This document shows positions 17,805 to 25,316 of a stretch of DNA of 64,000 nt, in pieces (the stretch's first letter is position 1; every line of letters begins with the position of its first letter). The position numbers and the translations under genes were made by a program. The stretch spans positions 186,001 through 250,000 of the forward strand of contig NZ_BCNM01000005.1 in NCBI RefSeq assembly GCF_001514495.1, given 5' to 3'. Source of the DNA: Paenibacillus pabuli NBRC 13638 (GTDB taxonomy: Bacteria; Bacillota; Bacilli; Paenibacillales; Paenibacillaceae). Below the pieces are notes generated by a model. That model did not search any database. It had not been told where the DNA came from and saw only the letters and a list, made by a program, of their open reading frames with translations.

Positions 17805-17839
17805 AAAAAGAGACCTAAATGAAAAGTCATTTAGGTCTC
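17805..17839 (-). terminator. Intrinsic terminator
   Basis: The perfect 13-bp inverted repeat GAGACCTAAATGA/TCATTTAGGTCTC with a four-base loop is followed on the minus strand by five T residues. It serves the gene ending at 17892. Confidence 0.92.
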
Positions 17840-17891
17840 ACGTGACTGTATTGGACTGTCATGTCATTCGAAAGTATGTCCCGACTGAAAG

Positions 17892-18221
17892 TTACCGCTG
17901 CGCGTGCTCTTTGCTGTCGTTCTTCTCGAACCAAAAATCAAGCACTTTGGCGGACATCACACGTTCTTCAAGGTACTCCACTTGATGCGGTGTAAATTGT
18001 TCTTTCCAAGAGAAGGACAACTCTTCGCACAAGCCTACAATCGTCAGCAATTCTGACCAGGCAACGTAGCGTTTGTACCAGAAAAATTGAGGATGTTCAA
18101 TCATATAGGGATAAAGGTCATCGAATTCCGTATGTTTACAATCCAGGGCACGTTCAAAATGAACTTTCGATTCCGCCAGCTTATCAATAAAGAATTGTTC
18201 TGTTGCCGGTTGGTTCCCCAT
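17892..18221 (-). CDS. Conserved hypothetical cytoplasmic protein
   Basis: About 109 residues, starting at ATG 18221 after GGGAGAGGAGG; an earlier frame opening at 18275 has no site. It is rich in aromatic and acidic residues (QFFIDKLAESKVHFERAL, EHPQFFWYKRYVAWSELL) and appears helical. There is no signal peptide or known motif. It is probably monocistronic, with a terminator after it. Function unknown. Confidence 0.75.
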   Translation of the reverse strand: MGNQPATEQFFIDKLAESKVHFERALDCKHTEFDDLYPYMIEHPQFFWYKRYVAWSELLTIVGLCEELSFSWKEQFTPHQVEYLEERVMSAKVLDFWFEKNDSKEHAQR

Positions 18222-18318
18222 GGTGTTGCCTCCTCTCCCTAACATAACCCCATTATAAATGAAATCGGCGGTCATGCAAAGGCATTGTTCAAAAATTAGG
18301 CCCTATTCCTTTAAAATG

Positions 18319-18900
18319 TCACATTTCATTATCGTCAAATTGAACCGTACCGTCATTCAGTGAACGAATGCGTACCAACGCTTCAACCGGGATGCCCTGC
18401 TCTCGAATGGTACGTGCTCCGGCCTGAAAACATTTCTCGACCACGACACCGAATCCAACCAGTTCCGCACCCGAACGTTCAATAATTTTGATGACACCAC
18501 GAGCGGCATCTCCATTGGCAATGATATCGTCAATAAACAAAATACGGTCATTCTCATGAATGTATTCGCGGGACACCATGATATCCGTTACGATTCCTTT
18601 GGTAAATGAAGGTACTCTTTCACAGTAGGCGTCGGGGTCAGCCAAAAGTGTTTTTTTGCGACGGGCAAATACCAGCGGAACACCCAGCTCATACGCGGCG
18701 GCAAACGCAACCGGTATCCCGGAAGACTCGACTGTAATTACCCGGGTTACACCACTTTCACGGAATCGAGCGGCAAACTCACGCCCCATCTCCATCGTCA
18801 ATCCAGGATCAATCTGGTGATTTAGCAGACCATCCAGCTTAAGCACCTGATCCGAGATGACTACACCTTCTTGTAAAATTCGTTGTTTCAATACTTCCAT
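18319..18900 (-). CDS. xpt: Xanthine phosphoribosyltransferase
   Basis: A 193-residue type I phosphoribosyltransferase that converts xanthine and PRPP to XMP in purine salvage. The PRPP loop ILFIDDIIANGDAA is at about 120-133 and the substrate hood VESSGIP at 58-64. The start is ATG 18900 after GGGAGG; a longer frame to 18942 lacks a site. In Bacillus this gene usually heads an xpt-pbuX operon under a guanine riboswitch. Here no purine riboswitch is visible upstream and no pbuX follows. Confidence 0.96.
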   Translation of the reverse strand: MEVLKQRILQEGVVISDQVLKLDGLLNHQIDPGLTMEMGREFAARFRESGVTRVITVESSGIPVAFAAAYELGVPLVFARRKKTLLADPDAYCERVPSFTKGIVTDIMVSREYIHENDRILFIDDIIANGDAARGVIKIIERSGAELVGFGVVVEKCFQAGARTIREQGIPVEALVRIRSLNDGTVQFDDNEM

Positions 18901-19105
18901 AATTTGACCTCCCAAGCCTATCCTATGACGTAAAAGTATCATATATCTGGCTATCAGTTCAAGCGAAATTGACTATACCCTTGTCCGAATCATGCAAATG
19001 ACCCCAAAGATACACATCGTTTGTCATGACTTTGACGGGTCAAGCATACCTTGTACCATGGCACCCGCATGTCCAAACTATTCAGGGGCCTGAGAGGGGA
19101 AACGC

Positions 19106-20164
19106 ATGAAACAGGCAATTCGGGTGCTGCAGATCGCATTTACATACATTGGAACGGTCGTAGGAGCCGGCTTCGCTACAGGTCAGGAGATATTGCAGTT
19201 TTTTACCCAGTATGGCAAATGGGCCACCATTACCATCGGCTTATCCACCATGCTCTTTGTCTGGTTAGGTACAAAAATGATGCTGATTGCTCACGATACA
19301 GGCTCACGTTCTTATGAAGATCTCAACAAGCATTTGTTCGGTCAGAAAGCAGGTAAATGGATTACATGGGTTACCCTCATGATTCTCATTGGAGTAAACA
19401 GTGTCATGCTGGCTGGAGCCGGTTCGGTCTTTGTAGAACATCTGGGGCTGCATTACCAGACGGGTCTGATTGTAACGCTTGTCGGTTCATATCTGCTGCT
19501 TGGACGGGGGATTCAGGCCATTCTGCAAATGAACAGTATCGTGGTACCGATGATGCTGCTGCTCTCCCTGCTTATGATTACAAGCACCATACATCATCCC
19601 GGCGCAGACCGGTTTATTACATTAACCACTGACAGCCATCCAATCCAGGTCTGGTTATCTCCCCTGTTATATAGTTCATTCAACCTCGCACTTGCCCAGG
19701 CAGTACTCGTTCCGGTAGGCAATCAGATTCGCAGCCGAAAGGTACTGAAGTGGGGCGGCGTTCTGGGCGGGATTGGGGTGGGATTCATGCTTATGGCCGC
19801 CCACTTCGCCATGTCGGCACAGATGCCTGGTATCACACAGTTTGAGATCCCAATGGGCAGTATTGCCTTTCAGCTTGGATGGGCAGTCCAATCTGTGTAT
19901 GTATCCCTCATTTTCATGGAAATCTTCAGTACGTTTGTAGCCGACATTTATGGAATGACCCTCCAACTCAGACAGCATCTCCAAGTACATCCCAAAATAA
20001 TCATTCTGGCCATCATGCTGTTATGTTATTCGCTCAGCCAGTTTGGTTTCAGTTCCCTGCTCTCTATCCTTTACCCCATTTTCGGAAGTTTGGCACTAAT
20101 CTGGGGTGCAAAATTAATAATGGATCGATGGGGGAGCTTTCGCGGACGCAATAAAAATCTGTAA
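19106..20164 (+). CDS. YkvI-family membrane protein (LeuT-fold, transporter-like)
   Basis: A 352-residue integral membrane protein with about ten segments. The first helix holds GTVVGAGFATGQEILQFF, the unwound Gly-rich motif typical of LeuT-fold carriers and shared by the YkvI family. Start ATG 19106 follows GAGAGGGG. It is monocistronic with a terminator at 20213. The substrate is unknown; amino-acid or ion-coupled transport is an inference from fold. Confidence 0.88.
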   Translation: MKQAIRVLQIAFTYIGTVVGAGFATGQEILQFFTQYGKWATITIGLSTMLFVWLGTKMMLIAHDTGSRSYEDLNKHLFGQKAGKWITWVTLMILIGVNSVMLAGAGSVFVEHLGLHYQTGLIVTLVGSYLLLGRGIQAILQMNSIVVPMMLLLSLLMITSTIHHPGADRFITLTTDSHPIQVWLSPLLYSSFNLALAQAVLVPVGNQIRSRKVLKWGGVLGGIGVGFMLMAAHFAMSAQMPGITQFEIPMGSIAFQLGWAVQSVYVSLIFMEIFSTFVADIYGMTLQLRQHLQVHPKIIILAIMLLCYSLSQFGFSSLLSILYPIFGSLALIWGAKLIMDRWGSFRGRNKNL

Positions 20165-20212
20165 TCACACATTCGAATGATACGGATGAAAATTTTCCTG
20201 AACATAACAATA

Positions 20213-20244
20213 GCCGCTGTTCGCACAGCGGCTTCTTTCTTTTT
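20213..20244 (+). terminator. Terminator of YkvI-like gene
   Basis: The stem GCCGCTGT-tcgc-ACAGCGGC is followed by a T-rich tract (TTCTTTCTTTTT). Confidence 0.9.
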
Positions 20245-20256
20245 CCACCCCAGCAC

Positions 20257-21387
20257 TTAACCCTGGCTCGGAAATTGCAAATATATTTTTTTCAGCTCAT
20301 TGACCGATCTGCCCAAAGAATAATGAGTCTTGGCTTTCTCACATGCCGAACGGGCCAGCTCATAGCGGTATGCCGGGTCCAGCATAACCTTCTCCAGCGC
20401 TTCTGCCAGTGCAGACGGGTCCTCTGAGGGAACCAGCAAGCCGTTACTGCCATTCTCGATCTGCTCAGGGATACCGCCAACATCTGTGCCTACAAGAGCG
20501 AGACAGCTAAGAGCTGCTTCAGCGAAAACGGACCCAAACGCCTCTGCCCGCGAAGGAAGTACGAAGATATCAAAGAAAGGCATGAATTCCTCTGGGTGAA
20601 GCGTGTAACCGTAAAAGATAGTCTCATTATAAATACCCAGCCGCTGGGCCAACTCTTCCAAATCCGGACGTATCGGTCCATCTCCGATAATATGAAGTAC
20701 GTAATCATGTCCCCGGGATTTAAGCTCGGCGCAGGCTTTGAATAGAATATCCAGCCCTTTCGCCGGAACCAGCCGACATACGGTGACGAGCTGTGGAATG
20801 GCATTGTCATGGGGTATCGGTTTAAACCGCTTCTCATCAAATCCATTAGGGATCACACCAATGATATCGGGGTGCTTCACATAAGGTGTCAAATAACGAC
20901 GGAAGGAATCCGACACGGTTAACAGCCGCTCTGCCTGGTGCTCAAGTTCACCATAGATGGCCAGGAGGAATTGATGCTCCGGTCCGTCCGGGTCAATCCT
21001 TCCATTCAGAATCAACTCTCGCTCATAACTGGAGTGGATCGTTTGAATGAGGGGAACATCCGGGAAAACGTTCTTCATCGCAAGCCCTGCAATAGGGTGA
21101 TGGGCATGAATCAGATCGTAAGGCTTCTGGATACGAAGCTTGGTCCACCACAAATAATCCCGATAGGTTTGCATATATTTTTGCACGACAGGACTGTCCT
21201 GATACAGCGTCCAGTCGAACGTCTCAAACTGGATATCTTCTCTGCCCTTATTGCGAATTCGCTTAGGCAACGAGAACAGGTCCATTTCCCATCTTGGGGT
21301 TGTAAACCTCTCTTGCATATAAGGGATCATAGAGGATACACCTCCGGGCTGCTCCGGAGGAAAGAAAAGCGCCTGCAGCAATCTCAC
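20257..21387 (-). CDS. Family 4 glycosyltransferase (GT-B)
   Basis: About 376 residues, two Rossmann domains. The N-terminal acceptor domain has PEQPGGVSSMIPYM and HAHHPIAG; the C-terminal donor domain has PNGFDEKRF, VCRLVPAKGLD and the E-x7-E signature in PSRAEAFGSVFAEAALS. It uses a nucleotide sugar to build a retained glycosidic bond, probably for a surface glycan or glycolipid. The start is GTG 21387 after AAAGGGGG, nine bases away; the longer frame to 21426 has no better site. It is alone in its transcript and its acceptor cannot be told. Confidence 0.92.
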   Translation of the reverse strand: MRLLQALFFPPEQPGGVSSMIPYMQERFTTPRWEMDLFSLPKRIRNKGREDIQFETFDWTLYQDSPVVQKYMQTYRDYLWWTKLRIQKPYDLIHAHHPIAGLAMKNVFPDVPLIQTIHSSYERELILNGRIDPDGPEHQFLLAIYGELEHQAERLLTVSDSFRRYLTPYVKHPDIIGVIPNGFDEKRFKPIPHDNAIPQLVTVCRLVPAKGLDILFKACAELKSRGHDYVLHIIGDGPIRPDLEELAQRLGIYNETIFYGYTLHPEEFMPFFDIFVLPSRAEAFGSVFAEAALSCLALVGTDVGGIPEQIENGSNGLLVPSEDPSALAEALEKVMLDPAYRYELARSACEKAKTHYSLGRSVNELKKIYLQFPSQG

Positions 21388-21546
21388 CGTTAGTTTCCCC
21401 CTTTCTAGCATAAGTCTTTCAGTCATTTCAATGATGATAAGTCTCTCCTATATATTATGACATATGGAGGCTTGAACATCTATAATTCGTTGCAGGGCAC
21501 CCATCCGCCTGATCATTTCCCGGCTCCCTTTTGTATGGGAGCTTGG

Positions 21547-21629
21547 ACATTACACCGCTCAGAGATGGAAGTACTCAGCCTGCAATCCTTGAGTCGTATA
21601 TACAGCATATTCGGAAGAAGCTCGGCTAA
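21547..21629 (+). pseudogene. Possible remnant of a winged-helix DNA-binding domain
   Basis: One plus frame reads TLHRSEMEVLSLQ, like the first helix of a response-regulator effector domain. Thirty bases on, another frame reads LESYIQHIRKKLG and stops, like the recognition end of an OmpR-type winged helix. The middle of the domain is missing and the frame is shifted. It may be a decayed regulator gene; chance similarity is possible. Confidence 0.25.
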
Positions 21630-21653
21630 GAAGAAGGAATGATCATTAATCAG

Positions 21654-22202
21654 TTAACCGGCAGTGACTGCTTTTTCATATGTACTGAATCCGCCTACCT
21701 CTGCGACGAAGGTGTAGCCATTGCGGGCATAAAAGGCATTCAATGTTGCATTGGTTGCTCCACAATCCAATCGTACAACGTGTTTATCCTCGAAATGAAT
21801 GCCGCTGCTGGACCATTGCAATATCGCACGCCCCAATCCACCTTGAGCATACTTCCTGCGAATCGCTAATCGGTGCAAATAAAGTGCACCATCCCCTGTA
21901 TGCGCTTTGCTTCCCCACAGATGTACATCCCACGCGCTGGGCTTACTCATCAAAATGACCATGCCAGCGATGTCAGAACCCTTCTTAAATACAAATACGT
22001 CTCCCCGCAGAATTGCCTCTTCCGTATTATGGGAATCCTCCCCTTTTAACAACGCGTTCCATTGGGAAGACCCTTGACTCCGCAGCCATTCAGCGGTTTC
22101 CATAAGCAGAGATTTTACATCCTCCGTGTCTTCCGGCTGAGCCTGTAATGCTTTAAATTCATCATTAATGTAATCTGTATCGATCCTGAATGAATGCTTC
22201 AT
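21654..22202 (-). CDS. GNAT-family N-acetyltransferase
   Basis: A 182-residue cytoplasmic acetyltransferase. The acetyl-CoA site is visible as LHRLAIRRKYAQGGLGRAIL (motif A, Q/R-x2-G-x-G/A, with LGRA), preceded by strands MVILMSKP and followed by LDCGATNATLNAFYARNGY (motif B). Start ATG 22202 follows GGAGGAG. Substrate unknown. It sits just downstream of the triplicated acidic protein gene with a 102-base gap and could be co-transcribed. Confidence 0.92.
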   Translation of the reverse strand: MKHSFRIDTDYINDEFKALQAQPEDTEDVKSLLMETAEWLRSQGSSQWNALLKGEDSHNTEEAILRGDVFVFKKGSDIAGMVILMSKPSAWDVHLWGSKAHTGDGALYLHRLAIRRKYAQGGLGRAILQWSSSGIHFEDKHVVRLDCGATNATLNAFYARNGYTFVAEVGGFSTYEKAVTAG

Positions 22203-22304
22203 GATTCTCCTCCACTTCCAAGTCACTCTTAAACTAATGGTACTATACCGGGAAATGACTTTTTCGTCAAAATGCAAACAAAAAAGGCAAGAGGCTGCTG
22301 CCTC

Positions 22305-23360
22305 TTACCCATCAATCTTGGCTTCATCAATAATTTCATTTCGGTATAACATCGTAAGATGTAAAGTATCAAATTCAAGCTCTTTGTCAAGCTCCCGCAT
22401 CAGAACTTCAACCAGACTCTTCCGCTGGGCACTTGTACCAGGAACCTGATAATCCATATAGCCTGTCAAATCTGCATGGGAGGTGTCAATCGTTGCCGTA
22501 CCGACAGGTAACCCTCCGCGTTCTTGAAGAAACAGTTCATATACCCGAAACTCCCGATCTTTGCGTACTAACATCACATAACAGGCTTCTTCAGCAGCTT
22601 CAAACTCATCGAGATCTTCTTCCTCCTGCATCTCATACTCATCTGCAAAATCCCGGTGCACCCATTCTACAGAGTCGAGCTCATACCCGTGATGCCACAT
22701 GCGAATCGTAATCGTATCGATAATTTCTTCATCCAGTTCTCGTATCAGCAATTCTGCTGCTGCATCCTGATAACTCTCCGAAGGTTCATCATACCAGTGT
22801 ATCTCGCCCTGCACATCGGCACCATATTGTTTTAAAGATGCTTCGGCGAGTTCTTGTCCACTAGCGTCATTAAATAGATAGGTGGATATGCTGCGTCCGG
22901 CACTTACCATCTCCATCTCCAACATATGTTCCGGGTCTTCATATGTAAATGATTCGGCTGGTGAGCCGGAAAATTCGCGTACTTCACTTGGATCAGACCC
23001 ATCATTCTGTCGGTCGGTGTTATACATGTCCTCAGAATGCGATGATTCATTTAGCCCATCTGTGTGGGAGTCTGGCTTCTGTAATACAGAATATAATGTA
23101 CCGCAGCTTACGAGCACCTCATATTCTGCAGCACTTACCGCATCCGCGAGTGTACGAATATAGTCGTGTACCTTCTCCACAATCACATGCTCAGTCTCTT
23201 CAGGTAACCAATCCTGTTCCATCTGAAGGCTGCCGGACATCCGATCCCCTTCCCTGAACACAAGCAGGAGCGAACCCGCATATTGACCATCCACCATAAT
23301 ATCCTGCACTTCGCCACCTAAAGTACGAAGATCGGGAATCAGCTCTATTTTCAGTTCCAT
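22305..23360 (-). CDS. Acidic hypothetical protein with threefold internal repeat
   Basis: A 351-residue, very acidic cytoplasmic protein. Three diverged modules are visible at about 25-85, 170-235 and 285-350. Each has a strand pair, an acidic turn, a helix ending in (I/L)RELD(E/K)E or a relative, then a strand with hydrophobic-x-hydrophobic pattern (for example DTITIRMWHHG and DTLHLTMLYRN). A charged Ser/Asp/Glu linker (about 95-150) separates the first two. Start ATG 23360 follows GGGGGAAAGG. I do not recognise a family and no function can be assigned. Confidence 0.8.
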   Translation of the reverse strand: MELKIELIPDLRTLGGEVQDIMVDGQYAGSLLLVFREGDRMSGSLQMEQDWLPEETEHVIVEKVHDYIRTLADAVSAAEYEVLVSCGTLYSVLQKPDSHTDGLNESSHSEDMYNTDRQNDGSDPSEVREFSGSPAESFTYEDPEHMLEMEMVSAGRSISTYLFNDASGQELAEASLKQYGADVQGEIHWYDEPSESYQDAAAELLIRELDEEIIDTITIRMWHHGYELDSVEWVHRDFADEYEMQEEEDLDEFEAAEEACYVMLVRKDREFRVYELFLQERGGLPVGTATIDTSHADLTGYMDYQVPGTSAQRKSLVEVLMRELDKELEFDTLHLTMLYRNEIIDEAKIDG

Positions 23361-23461
23361 GTACCTTTCCCCCTCAGTTCCTAACGTTATTCTGTTAGGT
23401 TACCCTTGAGAGCGATAGTTTATAAGGTACACCATTTTTTTCAGATTCAAGAATGCGATCA

Positions 23462-24265
23462 TTAGACGGATAACACATATTTTTGAATCGCATGCGCCAC
23501 ACCCTGGTCATTGTTCGAAAGCGTAACTTCATCTGCAGCGGCTTTGACTTCCTCCGGAGAATTGTCCATGGCGATCCCTTTACCCGCAAAAGTTAACATC
23601 GTGATGTCATTGTAGTAATTACCCACTGCCATAATTTCGGAGGGAAGGATCCCCTTTGCCTCAGCCAGTCTTTTTAGTGCTGCACCTTTGGAAGCCTCGG
23701 GGTGCATCAGATCAATAAAAAAGTCACCGCTGCGTGTCATATAATAAGGCAGGTTCCAAGTTGACCACTCCTGTTGCACCGCATTCATCTGCTCAATGGG
23801 TCCAAATGCCGTGAATTTGGCAAGCGGCTCTGTCATGTCCGCCCATTGTGGCAGCTTCAGCGGCTCTGCCATAAAGTTCTGGTACATCTCTCTCACCTGG
23901 AGTTCCAAGCCTTCCGGCTGATCCACATAAAGTCCAAAAGCCGTATTAATATCGAAATGCACGCCCTGCGTGCGGCAGTACGAGATGAAGGGCTCAAGTC
24001 CTTGTCCATCCATGGCAAAATGGTGCACAACTTCACGAGTCTGGACCTTAGCAGTTACTGCTCCATTATGTGTAATGACATATCCGTCCAGTCCCATCTT
24101 CTCCATAAACGGGATCGTGTTCGCCGGACCTCTGCCTGAACACAGGACAATCTCCGCTCCCTGCCGTGAAGCACGTATTAAGGTCTCTTGTGTCAATTCG
24201 GTGAGTTCATGATGATCATTGAGCAGCGTTCCATCTACATCCAGTGCGATTAATTTAATTGTCAT
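23462..24265 (-). CDS. Cof-type HAD-IIB phosphatase
   Basis: About 267 residues with the HAD signature DVDGTLL near the N-terminus (nucleophile Asp), LCSGRGP (motif II), the conserved Lys in EASKGAALKRL and the C-terminal GNYYNDITML. The first acidic residue of motif IV is Asn instead of Asp while the second Asp is kept, so metal binding may be altered. The cap is C2B type. It should dephosphorylate small sugar or nucleotide phosphates. Start ATG 24265 follows AAGGA; an ATG at 24274 is too close to that site. Confidence 0.93.
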   Translation of the reverse strand: MTIKLIALDVDGTLLNDHHELTELTQETLIRASRQGAEIVLCSGRGPANTIPFMEKMGLDGYVITHNGAVTAKVQTREVVHHFAMDGQGLEPFISYCRTQGVHFDINTAFGLYVDQPEGLELQVREMYQNFMAEPLKLPQWADMTEPLAKFTAFGPIEQMNAVQQEWSTWNLPYYMTRSGDFFIDLMHPEASKGAALKRLAEAKGILPSEIMAVGNYYNDITMLTFAGKGIAMDNSPEEVKAAADEVTLSNNDQGVAHAIQKYVLSV

Positions 24266-24304
24266 TGTCTTCATTCCTTATCTGTAAAAGAGTCGCACCC
24301 ACCC

Positions 24305-24569
24305 AAACCCTCCCTTCCGAGGGAGGGCCCCAGAGGGCTCTGCCCTCTGGACTCCCGTCTCGTTAACCGGCGGCTGGTGGGATCTTGCTATGTGACGGTC
24401 GGTGTGGGAGCGCCTGGTCGCCGGGTCTGCCGCTTGACAGCGGCAGACCCGCCCAAGCTCAAGCGGAACCTTTTCGGGCAGGACGGGAGCTCTTGCGCCT
24501 CTGGCGTCGTGGGCAGGGCTTTGCCCCCTGCCCGAGCTCCCTGCTCCGCTTCGCTAAGAGCGGGAGCTG
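24305..24569. repeat. GC-rich island of stacked hairpins
   Basis: No gene is supported here. In 265 bases there are at least five strong inverted repeats: CCCTCCC/GGGAGGG (24308-24327), CCAGAGGG/CCCTCTGG (24330-24350), GGGTCTGCCGC/GCGGCAGACCC (24423-24450), GGGCAGGG/CCCTGCCC-like (24511-24533) and AGCTCC/GGGAGCT with GCTC/GAGC (24535-24568). GC content is far above that of the neighbours. The layout is like a composite intergenic repeat or a structured RNA, placed between two minus-strand genes. Short open frames here look like by-products of the composition. Confidence 0.75.
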
Positions 24570-25316
24570 TTATTTTCGCAGACGATCTAACTCGTCTGCG
24601 GTTAGTTCGCGATAACTGCCAATTTGCAGATTGGCATCCAGCTCCAGGTCACCCATGGCTACACGTTTCAAATAAACCACACGTTTCCCTACAGCCTGGA
24701 ACATTCTTTTCACCTGATGAAACTTACCCTCATGAATAATCAATGAGATGGAAGAGAACACGCCATCTTCTGTTTCCTCACGATGAAGCACTGTCAACTC
24801 CGCAGGCAACGTCTCATATCCATCGTCCAGCTGAATGCCGGCTTTGAACCGTTCAATATCTTCCTCATTCACGTTCCCCAGCACACGGGCTTCATACGTC
24901 TTGGGCACATGTTTACGCGGAGATAACAGATCGTGGGCAAGCGGGCCATCATTGGTTAGGATGAGTAAGCCCTCTGTATCCTTATCCAATCGTCCCACAG
25001 GGAACGGATTGAAGACACGATCCTCTCTGCGCAGCAGATCCAGCACCGTTTTATCCCGGTTATCTTCGGTTGCGGACACCACGCCCGGTGGTTTGTGCAG
25101 CATCAGGTAGATCATCTCCCGATATACAATCCGCTCTCCGTCCGCTTCAATTACGTTTACATCTGGATTAACCTGCACGCCGCTATCTTTTACCGGCTTC
25201 CCATCCACATAAATTCTGCCCTGCTTTACCATCTTTTTGAGTTCACTTCGTGATCCCACACCCATATGGCTCAATATTTTATCCAGACGGAGTGTTGACT
25301 TGCCTTTTCCACTCAT
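24570..25316 (-). CDS. RsuA/RluB-family rRNA pseudouridine synthase
   Basis: About 248 residues. An N-terminal S4 RNA-binding domain (LRLDKILSHMGVGSRSELKKMVKQGRIYVDG) is followed by the catalytic domain with GRLDKDTEGLLILTNDG, whose Asp is the nucleophile, and FHQVKRMFQAVG. It isomerises a uridine in 16S or 23S rRNA. The start ATG 25316 overlaps the stop of the upstream methyltransferase gene by four bases, so the two rRNA modifiers are translationally coupled. The last codons contain a perfect 9-bp inverted repeat (CGCAGACGA) next to the GC-rich island. Confidence 0.94.
   Translation of the reverse strand: MSGKGKSTLRLDKILSHMGVGSRSELKKMVKQGRIYVDGKPVKDSGVQVNPDVNVIEADGERIVYREMIYLMLHKPPGVVSATEDNRDKTVLDLLRREDRVFNPFPVGRLDKDTEGLLILTNDGPLAHDLLSPRKHVPKTYEARVLGNVNEEDIERFKAGIQLDDGYETLPAELTVLHREETEDGVFSSISLIIHEGKFHQVKRMFQAVGKRVVYLKRVAMGDLELDANLQIGSYRELTADELDRLRK

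Noticed and set aside
18901-19050. Possible purine riboswitch before xpt
   Set aside because: None of the conserved loops or the junction sequence of the purine aptamer could be found; the spacer is short and unstructured.
24377-24739. Overlapping plus-strand frames across the GC-rich island
   Set aside because: They have no ribosome binding site, consist of GC-rich hairpin sequence and run into the opposite strand of the pseudouridine synthase gene.
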